Origin: Anthoceros angustus
Lineage: Eukaryota; Streptophyta; Anthocerotopsida; Anthocerotales; Anthocerotaceae
DNA length: 64,000 nucleotides
Assembly: GCA_010909165.1 (NCBI GenBank)
Contig: VJWM01000007.1
Span: 434,001-498,000 of the forward strand
Direction: 5' to 3'
Each line of letters begins with the position of its first letter. Position 1 is the stretch's first letter. This document shows positions 11,356 through 23,742 of the stretch, piece by piece. The notes beneath the pieces were generated by a model. It made no database searches and was not told the origin of the DNA. It saw only the letters and a program-made list of their open reading frames with translations. The position numbers were made by a program, and so were the translations under genes.

Positions 11356-13779
11356 TCAGGAGAGCAGAGGCAGGTCGAGATCCACAACCTCGCTGGATCT
11401 GGAGGTGAAGGCGGCGAGAGGCAAGCCGGGAGGAGAGGGCGAGAATTCGAAGGGCAAAGCGGGCAGATCTGCCTGGCCGAGCAGGATCTTGACCACGTCA
11501 GGCATGGTAGGGCGTAAGGCAGGTATTCTCTGCAGGCAGAGCAGGGCCAGCATGATGCAGAGCGTGGCCTGGTCCTTGGAGAAGCGGCCCTGGAAGTTGG
11601 CGTCCACCAGATCCAGCACATTGCCCGCCTGCGCCAGGTGCCTGGCCCAGGAGATGAGGTTGGCCCGCTCCAGCTCCGCGATGGGGGACGCCATCACCTG
11701 CAGCGGCCTTCTACCGGAGATGATAACGAGCATGAGCACCCCGAAGCTATAGACATCGCTCTTCTCCGACAGCACGCCCCCGCCCCCGTACTCGGGGGCA
11801 ACGTAGCAGATGGTGCCGCGCATGCTCGGAGTGCTGCTCACTCCCCTGCTCAGATCCCCGGACAAGCAGTCCCGGCTGCGGGTGCGGGCGCGGGTTCTCG
11901 TCCTCCGGCTGCTGTTGTTGCTTCTGAGCTCCGCGCTGTATGACACCTCGCTGCTGGCGTCGTCCCGATCCTTGTCCCGGTCCCGGCTGCCTCCTCGCCT
12001 CCTGCTACTCTTCTTCTCCTTCTCCTTCCCGGCGCCGTGCTCCGCGCTGCTGAAGTCCTCCTTGTTCCACCACTCCCTCGGAACCCTGCCCCCCGCCTTG
12101 CCCTTGGCGCCGTCCCCGGCGCCGCCGCTGCTGCTCCGAAGCTGCCCGCTGTACTCGTCCTTCCACCACTCCCGCCTGTGCTTTCTGGCCTTGCCCTTGT
12201 CCCTGCTGCTCTTCTCCTTGTCCTTGTCCTTGCCCTTGCCCTTGCTGCTCCCTTCCAGATGCTCGTCCTTCCACCATTCCCTGCCCTCCCGCCTCCCGAC
12301 TTCCTTCCGCTTCAGCGGTTCTTGGATGAGCTCCCCGCTGAGATCCACCCAGCCGTCCGAGCTCCTGGACCCGTCCCTGCGCCGATCTCTATCCACCCCC
12401 TTCCCGAACTCGTGCGAGTTGAGATCCACGCTGTTGTCATCCATCCAGGCCCCGCCGGGCTCCCTGGCTCCGCGAGCGGCCCGCCTGGCGGACTCATTGC
12501 TCCTCCACTCCAAGATGTAGTCCCGGATGCTGAGCTCGCCGCTGCTAGGCACGCCCTCGCTCTTCACCTCCACCCTTGCCCGCCTAGACGGCAAGGCCTC
12601 GTCCTCTCCCCTGCCGTCCTCCGTGCTGAAGTCCACCGTCTCCGTGTCCGCCTCGGTGCGGGTGTCCCCCCCTTCCCCCTCCAGCTGCAGGTGCCGCGTG
12701 AGCGGGGAGTCTGCCACTGGAGTGGCAGCGCTGGCGGGAGTGCCCTCCGCCTGCTGCTGCATTGCTGCTACCCCTATTGCTATTGCTCCTGCTCCCGACG
12801 CCGGAGTGATGGGAGTTGCGGCCGCAGAAATCTCCGCCTCCGCCTCCGCCTCCGCCTTCTGCTGCTCCTCTTGTCCCACGGCGGGAGCAGCAGCTGCTGC
12901 TGCAGTAGCAGCAGCGACAGCAAGACGAGCCCTCTCAGCCTCCTCCCGCTTGCGCAGCCGCCGCACCTTCTCCCTGGCAGCCCTCTCGAAGCGCATCCTC
13001 TCCCTCTCCAAAGCCTCCCGTTGCAGCTCCTGGCTGGCGGCGTCCGGCACAGCGGGCTCCAGCTTGAGGCGGGCCAGCCCGAAATCCGCAATGCGGGCAG
13101 AGAAGTCGGCGTCGAGCAGAATGTTGGAGGGCTTGACGTCACCATGGATGATAGGCGGGTCACACTGAAAATGCAAAAAGGCGAGGCCCTGCGCGGTGTC
13201 GAGGATGACCCTGAAGCGCGTCTCCCAGGCGAGCGTGACCGGGTAGTCGTCGTCAAAGAGCGCCTCCTGCAGGCTGCGATTGGGCATGAAGTCGTAGACG
13301 AGGAGGCGCCTGTTGCCATCGACGCAGAAGCCGAGCAGCGTGACGACGTGCGGGGAGGCGACGCGGCCGATGACAGACACCTCGTTCTGGAACTCACGCT
13401 CCCCCTGCAGCGACGAGGCGTCCAGTTTCTTCACGGCCACAGCCTGGCCGTGGCGCAGCTGGCCGCGGTACACTGTCCCGAATCCGCCCTGCCCCAGGCG
13501 CTGCGCCTCGTTGAAGCCCGCCGTGGCCGTCTTCAATTGCCGGTACGAGAAGCGCCTGAGCTGCTTGAGCCCGGCCAAGTCGTAGGGATTGGTCTTGCTG
13601 GCCTTGAGGCGCTGGTAGACGAGCAGCAGCAGGAGCAGCAGCAGCAGCAGCGCGGCCGCCCCTCCGGCGATGCCTGCGCCAACCACCACCCTGCTGCTGC
13701 TGCCGCTGCCGCTTCCGCTTCTGGAAGCTGAAGAAGGGCCGGCATCGCCACTCCCCAGCTGCCGCTGCCGCGAGGGCAT
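11356..13779 (-). CDS. Receptor-like serine/threonine kinase with large activation-segment insert
   Basis: Single exon, 807 residues. A Ser/Gly-rich head (1-30) precedes one membrane segment with a poly-Leu core (about 31-55); there is no ectodomain. The kinase lobe has GQGGFG (97-101), the ATP lysine in VAVKK (117), HGDVKPSNILLD (212-223) and DFG (232-234). Gly replaces the usual Arg before the catalytic Asp, so it is a non-RD kinase. About 415 residues (241-654), basic and low in complexity, then separate DFGLARLK from GTICYVAPEYGG (655 on). The insert contains IRDYILEWRSNES and three related blocks (REWWKDEH, REWWKDEY, REWWNKED). I recall similar EWW and YVMEW motifs from the Arabidopsis At2g45590, At4g25390 and At5g51770 kinases. 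The C-lobe continues with SDVYSFGVLMLVIISGR and the LRPTM motif. The substrate is unknown. Long plus-strand frames over this gene are shadows of its GC-rich sequence. Confidence 0.9.
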   Translation of the reverse strand: MPSRQRQLGSGDAGPSSASRSGSGSGSSSRVVVGAGIAGGAAALLLLLLLLLLVYQRLKASKTNPYDLAGLKQLRRFSYRQLKTATAGFNEAQRLGQGGFGTVYRGQLRHGQAVAVKKLDASSLQGEREFQNEVSVIGRVASPHVVTLLGFCVDGNRRLLVYDFMPNRSLQEALFDDDYPVTLAWETRFRVILDTAQGLAFLHFQCDPPIIHGDVKPSNILLDADFSARIADFGLARLKLEPAVPDAASQELQREALERERMRFERAAREKVRRLRKREEAERARLAVAAATAAAAAAPAVGQEEQQKAEAEAEAEISAAATPITPASGAGAIAIGVAAMQQQAEGTPASAATPVADSPLTRHLQLEGEGGDTRTEADTETVDFSTEDGRGEDEALPSRRARVEVKSEGVPSSGELSIRDYILEWRSNESARRAARGAREPGGAWMDDNSVDLNSHEFGKGVDRDRRRDGSRSSDGWVDLSGELIQEPLKRKEVGRREGREWWKDEHLEGSSKGKGKDKDKEKSSRDKGKARKHRREWWKDEYSGQLRSSSGGAGDGAKGKAGGRVPREWWNKEDFSSAEHGAGKEKEKKSSRRRGGSRDRDKDRDDASSEVSYSAELRSNNSSRRTRTRARTRSRDCLSGDLSRGVSSTPSMRGTICYVAPEYGGGGVLSEKSDVYSFGVLMLVIISGRRPLQVMASPIAELERANLISWARHLAQAGNVLDLVDANFQGRFSKDQATLCIMLALLCLQRIPALRPTMPDVVKILLGQADLPALPFEFSPSPPGLPLAAFTSRSSEVVDLDLPLLS

Positions 13780-14539
13780 GGTGCGCGCTGCACCCCCCTG
13801 CTGCTGCTCTCTTGCTCTTGCTCTTGCTCTTCCTCTGCCGCTCTGCGCTGGGCCGTGCCCTGGGCCTTACACAATGCCAGCCGGGAAGGCAGGCGGCAGT
13901 GGGGAGGGCCCCAACGGACAGGACAGGCCACCCGGCCCCCCCCGCCATTAAAACCCACCACTCATGGACATACATGTATGCATGAGAGGGACGGGGGCCC
14001 GGCAGTGGCGCATCCCCCTGGCTTCGAGCCCCCCTTGTTGACCTTTCTGCGGACCTTTCTGCCTAATCGTCACCCTCCACGCTACTATGCCCGCTCCACT
14101 ACCTAATCCACATACATACTCACTCAAGAGGCATTCCCTTCTCAAAAAATATCAGTTATGAGTGGATGAAGTGTACCAGCCCACACCAAACGTAGGAACG
14201 TGATGCTTTCTAGGAGAGCGAGCTACAGTACAGTACGTACATAATTCGCAGCGTGACCTATCAAAACTCTACGTACATTGATTTTCATGCAGTAGTATTA
14301 TCAGAATATATTTATATTAAAACTTTTGAAAGAAAAAAATAATAGACAGTGTACTTATCTAACTACATGCCACCATATGTAGAAAACATTTCTATGGTTT
14401 CTTGAAGGCTATAAACTCCTATGGAGCTGGAAAGGGATGTTGGCGGAGGACACTAAAATTGAAAGAGTTTTATGTCCAATAGTCTCATGACACAAGGAAA
14501 ATCATTGCATTCATACCATGAAGTTGCCAAGCTAAAGAA
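13780..14539. other. Upstream of the kinase; GC-rich then AT-rich, no gene
   Basis: 13780-14100 is GC-rich and should hold the kinase leader and promoter; it includes a short CTCTTG microsatellite around 13808-13832. From about 14130 the sequence becomes AT-rich and leads into the gypsy fragment. No gene is supported. Confidence 0.4.
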
Positions 14540-14950
14540 ATGTTGCAATGTATACGTGAGTTGCAGAAAGTGCCTCAGCAGATAGAGAATTCGAAAGGAG
14601 CAGCCAGCATCACAGTTGTAGATATGGATGATCATGAAATCATCTTGGGCTTAGAATGGATGAAATCCAATAAGGTATGTGTGAACGTGGACTCACGCAC
14701 CATACATATCTTAGGAGATGAAGAGCACAAAGTGAGTTGTGCAGTTTTCAAGCAAGAGCTTGGAGACAACATTGAAGATATCATCTCGAAGAAAGAGGTC
14801 AAGCGTTGTATAAAGGGTGGAGAGGAACTCTTTTTACTTTTGGTGCCGGGACTAGAAGACTGTCTTGGGATGGAGTCTCAAGTGCAGCCAAAGGTTTCAA
14901 GGGAAGTGTAGGCTGTTTTGGATGAGTTCAAACACTTGATGCCTTATGAG
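14540..14950 (+). mobile_element. Ty3/gypsy fragment: protease end and RT linker
   Basis: An open frame of 123 codons (14540-14911) reads ITVVDMDDHEIILGLEWMKS, typical of the segment after the retropepsin active site in Ty3/gypsy Pol (the ILGLEWM block). Past one stop it continues as VLDEFKHLMPYELPPLPPRR and IVDHEIDLKP, the linker into reverse transcriptase. No reverse transcriptase core follows; at 14951 the sequence enters the 1.75 kb tandem array. It is a broken remnant, and its end defines the left edge of the array. Confidence 0.75.
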
Positions 14951-16694
14951 TTGCCTCCTTTACCTCCTAGAAGAATTGTGGATCATGAGATTGATTTGAA
15001 GCCAACACTTGCGGCTTCCTTATTGGCTGCGTAATAAGGAGCGTTGCTTAATGTTATCGAGCGTAGTCCATTCCTTTGTGTGACTAGAGAGTGCACAAGA
15101 TGGTCAATGAGACGCACAAGAAGATGCTCAAGCATCATTTTGCCGATCATCCGACTCAACCACTTGAAGATTCTTCATCATTAGAAGAAGACGAGCATCG
15201 TGACATGGAGAAGTCACCACCTAAAGATCGGAGCCATCTGCGGAAAATCAAAAGACTAGAAGAAGCAAATGGTGGAAGCCCTTAACTAAGTTCTTCCATA
15301 AGTCCTAGAAGATTTGAAGACTTCTAAAAAAAGGCGAAGCAAAATCGGAGCCCACAACCGAACAAAATGAAGATGGAGAAGAAAAGAATAAAAGATCTAT
15401 CCGTATCACAGAAGCATCTTCAAAGTGCTACCCAAGTCGAGCATGAAACTTGCTCTACTAGAGAAGTATGAGGGAGAAAGAGACCTTCAAGTCATTGATT
15501 CTTGGATCTATTCTATAGAAACTTATCTTGCCTCAATTGGTCTTGAGCCGCTATACTACTTGAGTACTATTAGCAATTTTCTAAAGGGTTATGCCTTAAA
15601 CCGGTGGCGGTGTTATGGTACAAATGTTGCCAAGGGTAACCGAGCTCATACAATCATAGGCGGACATCTTTTAAAGAATCCCTCAAGAAGGCCCATGCAG
15701 ATGCTTCACACCTAAGTCGGCAACTACTTGATAATGTCAAGCAAACAAGTACAAGATTATGAGGCTCTAGCAATGAGGAGTGTAGGCGGAGGAGGTAACT
15801 TCACTAGCGGAAATGGAGTTGCACGAGGCAATCCAAGAGGAACTTTCCGTGGAAGAAATCGGGTGCTGGAAGGTAGTGAAGCTCAAAGAATGGTCATAAT
15901 GGGTTCTCGAAAAGGAGTCTGCCTCTCTTATGGAGAGTCAGGGCATTATGCAAATGAATGCCCAATTCTTTGGACAAACCGCAATGTCACGAATGCTACA
16001 TGTGGTGAGTCTCTAAAACGTGGATGGCGTGGCAGGCATGGTTAGGTGACCACTAATTTGGAAGGGCAAACCGTCTCTAAGTGGTGTTTTGCATGGCGTT
16101 GATTTCTTAACAATTGAAATTATGCCCATTTTGACCGATATTTTTAGGGCTATTCGCTTTTAACTTCATAGATTATTTCATATTTTTAGGGCTATTCGTT
16201 TTAACTTCATAAATTTTTATATTTGGAAAATTAATTTATTTGATATATTATTAGATTAAGTCTTGCTATATATGCTAGGGACAATTTATCATACAAACTC
16301 GTAAGTGACCGAGTAAGGCGGGAGGTGGAAAGCGGTGATGCTCGTTGACTTTTAAGGGTGATAATGGCGTTATCCACTTCCATCGGTGTGCTCCTAATGT
16401 TGAGACTCACAAGCATTGGATTTGTGCATGCATCACGCTAAACCGCGAGCTCAACCTTGAATGACGGTGAGGACGGTTGTCACCATGCGAAGTCCCTACA
16501 TGGCTTCGCTAGAGCTATGTCGTGAGCAATAGGTGGTTGACGGCGGTGTGCAAGCGCTTGGGTGAACCGGTTCTTCTGGCGGTTGGTAGCTCGGTGGTGC
16601 GGTGGCGGTGGCTTTGTGCGGAGGGCGTTTGGGATCAATGGCGTGCTTTTCCTGGAACGTGGAGCTGTGGTGAGTTGCCCATAGCTCTTATGAG
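14951..16694 (+). repeat. Array unit A
   Basis: Contains the Gag pieces at 15091-15285 and 15425-15715 and the best-preserved knuckle frame (15728-16045). It is continuous on its left with the gypsy protease fragment, so it marks the founding junction of the array. Confidence 0.8.
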
Positions 16695-18480
16695 TTGCCT
16701 CCTTTACCTCCTAGAAGAATTGTGGATCATGAGATTGATTTGAAGCCAACACTTGCGGCTTCCTTATTGGCCTGCTAATAAGGAGCGTTGCTTAATGTTA
16801 TCGAGCGTAGTCCATTCCTTTGTGTGACTAGAGAGTGCACAAGATGGTCAATGAGACGCACAAGAAGATGCTCAAGCATCATTTTGCCGATCATCCGACT
16901 CAACCACTTGAAGATTCTTCATCATTAGAAGAAGACGAGCATCGTGACATGGAGAAGTCACCACCTAAAGATCGGAGCCATCTCGCAGAAAATCAAAAGA
17001 CTAGAAGAAGCAAATGGTGGAAGCCCTTAACTAAGTTCTTCCATAAGTCCTAGAAGATTTGAAGACTTCTAAAAAAGGCGAAGCAAAATCGGAGCCCTGG
17101 CGAACAAAATGAAGATGGAGAAGAAAAGAATAAAAGATCTATCCACAATCGAAGCATCTTCAAAGTGCTACCCAAGTCGAGCATGAAAAACTACTAGAGA
17201 AGTATGAGGGAGAAAGAGACCTTCAAGTCATTGATTCTTGGATCTATTCTATAGAAACTTATCTTGCCTCAATTGGTCTTGAGCCGCTATACTACTTGAG
17301 TACTATTAGCAATTTTCTAAAGGGTTATGCCTTAAACCTGTGGCGGTGTTATGGTACAAATGTTGCTAAGGGTAACCGAGCTCATACAATCATAGACCGG
17401 ACATCTTTTAAAGAATCCCTCAAGAAGCTCCACTGCGAATGCTTCACACCTAAGTCGGCAACTACTTGATAATGTCAAGCAAACAAGTACAAGATTATGA
17501 GGCTCTAGCAATGCAAGCAGAGGAGTGTAGGCGGAGGAGCCGCTAACTTCACTAAGCGGAAATGGAGTTGCACGAGGCAATCCAAGAGGAACTTTCCGTG
17601 GAAGAAATCGGGGTCGGAAAGGTAGTGAAGCTCAAAGAATGGTCATAATGGGTTCTCGAAAAGGAGTCTCTACTCTTATGGAGAGTCGGGCATTATGCAA
17701 ATGAATGCCCAATTGCCGACAAACACTGCAATGTCACGAATGCTACATGTGGTGAGTCTCTAAGGCACGTGGATGGCGAGACGAGCATGGTTAGGTGACC
17801 ACTAATTTCGGAAACAGGCGGCTGGTCTAAGTGGTGTTTTGCATGACGCTCGATTCTTAACAATTGAAATTATGCCCATTTTGACCGATATTTTAGGGCT
17901 ATTCGCTTTTAACTTCATAGATTATTTCATATTTTTAGGGCTATTCGTTTTAACTTCATAAATTTTATATTTGGAAAATTAATTTATTTGATATATTATT
18001 AGATTAAGTCTTGCTATATATGCTAGGGACAATTTATCATACAAACTCGTAAGTGTGGGCGGGAGGCGGGAGGTGGAAACGAAAGCGAGGATGCTCGCTG
18101 ACTTTTAAGGGTGATAATGACGCGTTATCCACTTCCATCAGCCGTGCTCCTAATGTTGAGACTCACAAGCATTGGATTTGTGCATGCATCACGCGCGCGA
18201 GCTCAACCTTGGACGCGGTGAGGACGGTTGTCGACCATGCGAAGTCCCTACATGGCTTCGCTAGAGCTATGTCGCGAGCAATAGGTGAATTAGACGGGCG
18301 GTGGCCCAGGCGCAAAAAGGCTTTGGGGTCGAACCAGTTCTTCTGACGGTTGGTAGCTTTTCGGTGGTGCAGGCGATGGTGGCTTTGTGAGGGCGTTTGG
18401 GAATTTTGTCGGCCGTCTTGTGAGGCTTTTCCTGGAACGTGGAGCGCCGTGGTGAGTTGCCTTATGAGTTGCCTTATGAG
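16695..18480 (+). repeat. Array unit B
   Basis: The longest unit (1786 bp). The charged Gag frame is at 16835-17053. The Gag core begins near 17175 but has lost the bases that encode the KLALL stretch in the other units. Confidence 0.8.
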
Positions 18481-20232
18481 TTGCCTCCTTTACCTCCTAG
18501 AAGAATTGTGGATCATGAGATTGATTTGAAGCCAACACTTGCGCTTCCTTATTGGTCACGTAATAAGGAGCGCGTTGTAATGTTATCGAGCGTAGTCCAT
18601 TCCTTTGTGTGACTAGAGAGTGCACAAGATGGTCAATGAGACGCAAGAAGATGCTCAAGCATCATTTTGCCGATCATCCGACTCAACCACTTGAAGATTC
18701 TTCATCATTAGAAGAAGACGAGCATCGTGACATGGAGAAGTCACCACCTAAAGATCTGGAGCCATCTCGGAAAAATCAAAAGACTAGAAGAAGCAAATGG
18801 TGGAAGCCCTTAACTAAGTTCTTCCATAAGTCCTAGAAGATTTGAAGACTTCTAAAAAAAGGCGAAACAAAATCGGAGCCCTCCAACAAAATGAAGATGG
18901 AGAAGAAAAGAATAAAAAGATCTATCCGCGAATACGGTAAGCATCTTCAAAGTGCTACCCAAGTCGAGCATGAAACTTGCTCTACTAGAGAAGTATGAGG
19001 GAGAAAGAGACCTTCAAGTCATTGATTCTTGGATCTATTCTATAGAAACTTATCTTGCCTCAATTGGTCTTGAGCCGCTATACTACTTGAGTACTATTAG
19101 CAATTTTCTAAAGGGTTATGCCTTAAAGGTGGCGGTGTTATGGTACAAATGTTGCCAAGGGTAACCGAGCTCATACAATCATAGACTGGACATCTTTTAA
19201 AGAATCCCTCAAGAAGCGGTTCGACTGCGAATGCTTCACACCTAAGTCGGCAACTACTTGATAATGTCAAGCAAACAAGTACAAGATTATGAGGCTCTAG
19301 CAATGCAAGCAGAGTGTAGGCGGAGGGCGCTAACTTCACTTGCTAGCGGAAATGGAGTTGCACGAGGCAATCCAAGAGGAACTTTCCGTGGAAGAAATCA
19401 GGTGCGTGGAAGGTAGTGAAGCTCAAAGAATGGTCATAATGGGTTCTCGAAAAGGTTCTCTCTTATGGAGTGGGGCATTATGCAAATGAATGCCCAATTG
19501 CTGGACAAACCGCATATCACGAATGCTACATGTGGTGAGTCTCTAAAATGCATGGATGGCGTCGAGCATGGTTAGTGACCACTAATTTTAAGCAGGCGGC
19601 AGATCTCTAAGTGGTGTTTTGCATGACGCTCGATTTTAACAATTGAAATTATGCCCATTTTGACCGATATTTTTAGGGCTATTGCTTTTAACTTCATAGA
19701 TTATTTCATATTTTTAGGGCTATTCGTTTTTAACTTCATAAATTTTTATATTTGGAAAATTAATTTATTTGATATATTATTAGATTAAGTCTTGCTATAT
19801 ATGCTAGGGACAATTTATCATACAAACTCGTAAGGTGGCCACGGGCGGGAGGCGAGGGAGGTGGAAGCAGGATGCTCGTTGACTTTTAAGGGTGATAATA
19901 GCGTTATCCACTTCCATCGCCCGTGCTCCTAATGTTGAGACTCTGAGCATTGGATTTGTGCATGCATCACGCTAAATCAGCTCAACCTTGGACGGCGGTG
20001 AGGCGGATTGTCGACCATCAAGTCCCTACATGGCTTCGCTAGAGCTATGTCGCATGAGCAATAGGTGGTGTGACGGTGTCTACAAAAAGCCGCGGGGTGA
20101 ACCGAGTTCTTCACCGGATTTGGTAGCTCGGCAGCGATGGTGGCTTTGTGAGGGCGTTTGGGATCTGCCGCGTGCGGCAGGCTTTTCCGGAACGTGGAGC
20201 TGGGTGAGTTGCCTTATGAGTTGCCTTATGAG
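18481..20232 (+). repeat. Array unit C
   Basis: Gag pieces lie at 18609-18836 and 18952-19164. The core frame breaks where AAACCGG in unit A is reduced to AAAGG. Confidence 0.8.
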
Positions 20233-21980
20233 TTGCCTCCTTTACCTCCTAGAAGAATTGTGGATCATGAGATTGAAGCCAACACTTGCGCTTCCTTATT
20301 GCCAGTAATAAGGAGCGTTGCTTAATGTTATCGAGCGTAGTCCATTCCTTTGTGTGACTAGAGAGTGCACAAGATGGTCAATGAGACGCAAGAAGATGCT
20401 CAAGCATCATTTTGCCGATCATCCGACTCAACCACTTGAAGATTCTTCATCATTAGAAGAAGACGAGCATCGTGACATGGAGAAGTCACCACCTAAAGAT
20501 ACCGGAGCCATCTGCGAGAAAATCAAAAGACTAGAAGAAGCAAATGGTGGAAGCCCTTAACTAAGTTCTTCCATAAGTCCTAGAAGATTTGAAGACTTCT
20601 AAAAAAGGCGAAGCAAAATCGAGCCCACAACCGAACAAAATGAAGATGGAGAAGAAAAGAATAAAAAGATCTATCCGAATCAAGAAGCATCTTCAAAGTG
20701 CTACCCAAGTCGAGCATGAAACTTGCTCTACTAGAGAAGTATGAGGGAGAAAGAGACCTTCAAGTCATTGATTCTTGGATCTATTCTATAGAAACTTATC
20801 TTGCCTCAATTGGTCTTGAGCCGCTATACTACTTGAGTACTATTAGCAATTTTCTAAAGGGTTATGCCTTAAAGCGGTGGCGGTGTTATGGTACAAATGT
20901 TGCCAAGGGTAACCGAGCTCATACAATCATAGACTGGACATCTTTTAAAGAATCCCTCAAGAAGCGCCCGACTGCTGAATGCTTCACACCTAAGTCGGCA
21001 ACTACTTGATAATGTCAAGCAAACAAGTACAAGATTATGAGGCTCTAGCAATGCAAGCGAGGAGTGTAGGCGGAGGCGCTAACTTCACTAGCGGAAATGG
21101 AGTTGAGGCAATCCAAGAGGAACTTTCCGTGGAAGAAATCGGGTGCGGAAAGGTAGTGAAGCTCAAAGAATGGTCATAATGGGTTCTCGGAGTGCACTAC
21201 TCTTATGGAGAGTCAGCATTATGCAAATGAATGCCCAATTGCCGGACAAACCTCGCAATGTCACGAATGCTACATGTGGTGAGTCTCTAAATCTGGATGG
21301 CGGTACGAGCATGGTTAGGTGACCACTAATTTTAAAAGGCGAAACCGTCTCTAAGTGGTGTTTTGCATGACGTTGATTTCTTAACAATTGAAATTATGCC
21401 CATTTTGACCGATATTTTTAGGGCTATTCGTTTTAACTTCATAGATTATTTCATATTTTTAGGGCTATTCGTTTTAACTTCATAAATTTTTATATTTGGA
21501 AAATTAATTTATTTGATATATTATTAGATTAAGTCTTGCTATATATGCTAGGGACAATTTATCATACAAACTCGTAAGTGACCGAGGGCGGGAAGGAGGT
21601 GGAAACGAAAGCGAGGATGCTCGTTGACTTTTAAGGGTGATAATGACGTTATCCACTTCCATCACGTGCTCCTAATGTTGAGACTCACAAGCATTGGATT
21701 TGTGCATGCATCACGCTAAGCGAGCTCAACCTTGGACGGCAGGTGAGTGTCATCGCCATGCTAAGTCCCTACATGGCTTCTAGAGCTATGTCGCCGAGCA
21801 ATAGGTGGTGTGACGGCAGCTGACGGCGCAGTCGCTTGTCGGAACCGAGTTCTTCTGGCCGGATTTGGTAGCTCGGTGGTGCAGGCGGGGCGTGGCTTTG
21901 TGCGGAGGGCGGGATGCCACCGGCGCGCTTTTCTGGAACGTGGAGCGTGTGGTGAGTTGCCTTATGAGTTGCCTTATGAG
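20233..21980 (+). repeat. Array unit D
   Basis: Gag pieces lie at 20318-20560 and 20698-21009. The linker fragment has lost the GATTTG of the other copies (GAGATTGAAGCC). Confidence 0.8.
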
Positions 21981-23742
21981 TTGCCTCCTTTACCTCCTAG
22001 AAGAATTGTGGATCATGAGATTGATTTGAAGCCAACACTTGCGCTTCCTTATTGGCTGCGTAATAAGGAGCGTTGCTTAATGTTATCGAGCGTAGTCCAT
22101 TCCTTTGTGTGACTAGAGAGTGCACAAGATGGTCAATGAGACGACAGAAGATGCTCAAGCATCATTTTGCCGATCATCCGACTCAACCACTTGAAGATTC
22201 TTCATCATTAGAAGAAGACGAGCATCGTGACATGGAGAAGTCACCACCTAAAGATCCGGAGCCATCTGCAGGAAAATCAAAAGACTAGAAGAAGCAAATG
22301 GTGGAAGCCCTTAACTAAGTTCTTCCATAAGTCCTAGAAGATTTGAAGACTTCTAAAAAAAGGCGAAGCAAAATCGGAGCCCACAACAAAATGAAGATGG
22401 AGAAGAAAAGAATAAAAGATCTATCCGTGAATCGGTGCATCTTCAAAGTGCTACCCAAGTCGAGCATGAAACTTGCTCTACTAGAGAAGTATGAGGGAGA
22501 AAGAGACCTTCAAGTCATTGATTCTTGGATCTATTCTATAGAAACTTATCTTGCCTCAATTGGTCTTGAGCCGCTATACTACTTGAGTACTATTAGCAAT
22601 TTTCTAAAGGGTTATGCCTTAAACCGGTGGCGTGTTATGGTACAAATGTTGCCAAGGGTAAGCAAGCTCAGCTCATGATCATAATTGGACATCTTTTAAA
22701 GAATCCCTCAAGAAGGCGTTCCACTGCAGAACTTCACACCTAAGTCGGCAACTACTTGATAATGTCAAGCAAACAAGTACAAGATTATGAGGCTCTAGCA
22801 ATGCAAGCAGAGGAGTGTAGGCGGAGGCGCTAACTTCACTAGCGGAAATGGAGTTGCACGAGGCAATCCAAGAGGAACTTTCCGTGGAAGAAATCGGTGC
22901 GCGGAAGGTAGTGAAGCTCAAAGAATGGTCATAATGGGTTCTCGAAAAGTCTACTCTTATGGAGAGTCAGCATTATGCAAATGAATGCCCAATTGCCGGA
23001 CAAACCTCGCAATGTCACAGATGCTACATGTGGTGAGTCTCTAGTAATGCTCATGGATGGCAGGTACGAGCATGGTTAGGTGACCACTAATTTTCAAAGC
23101 GGGCGAAACCGTCTCTAGTGGTGTTTTGCATGGCCCGTTGATTTCTTAACAATTGAAATTATGCCCATTTTGACCGATATTTTTAGGGCTATTCGCTTTT
23201 AACTTCATAGATTATTTCATATTTTTAGGGCTATTCGTTTTAACTTCATAAATTTTTATATTTGGAAAATTAATTTATTTGATATATTATTAGATTAAGT
23301 CTTATATATGCTAGGGACAATTTATCATACAAACTCGTAAGTGACCGAGGGCGGGAAGGAGGTGGAAACGAAAGCGAGGATGCTCGTTGACTTTTAAGGG
23401 TGATAATGACGTTATCCACTTCCATCACGTGCTCCTAATGTTGAGACTCACAAGCATTGATTTGTGCATGCATCACGCTAAGCGAGCTCAACCTTGGACG
23501 GCAGGTGAGTGTCATCGCCATGCTAAGTCCCTACATGGCTTCTAGAGCTATGTCGCCGAGCAATAGGTGGTGTGACGGCAGCTGACGGCGCAGTCGCTTG
23601 TCGGAACCGAGTTCTTCTGGCCGGATTTGGTAGCTCGGTGGTGCAGGCGGGGCGTGGCTTTGTGCGGAGGGCGGGATGCCACCGGCGCGCTTTTCTGGAA
23701 CGTGGAGCGTGTGGTGAGTTGCCTTATGAGTTGCCTTATGAG
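21981..23742 (+). repeat. Array unit E
   Basis: Gag pieces lie at 22073-22288 and 22343-22678. Its start, together with the end of unit D (about 21390-22268), is almost identical to about 23150-24030 of units E/F, including GC-rich variants found in no other copy. Confidence 0.8.

Noticed and set aside
12037-13731. A 564-codon plus-strand open frame
   Set aside because: It lies fully antisense to the receptor kinase, which has all kinase motifs. The plus frame is Leu/Pro/Ala-rich without motifs and is explained by GC-rich codon composition.
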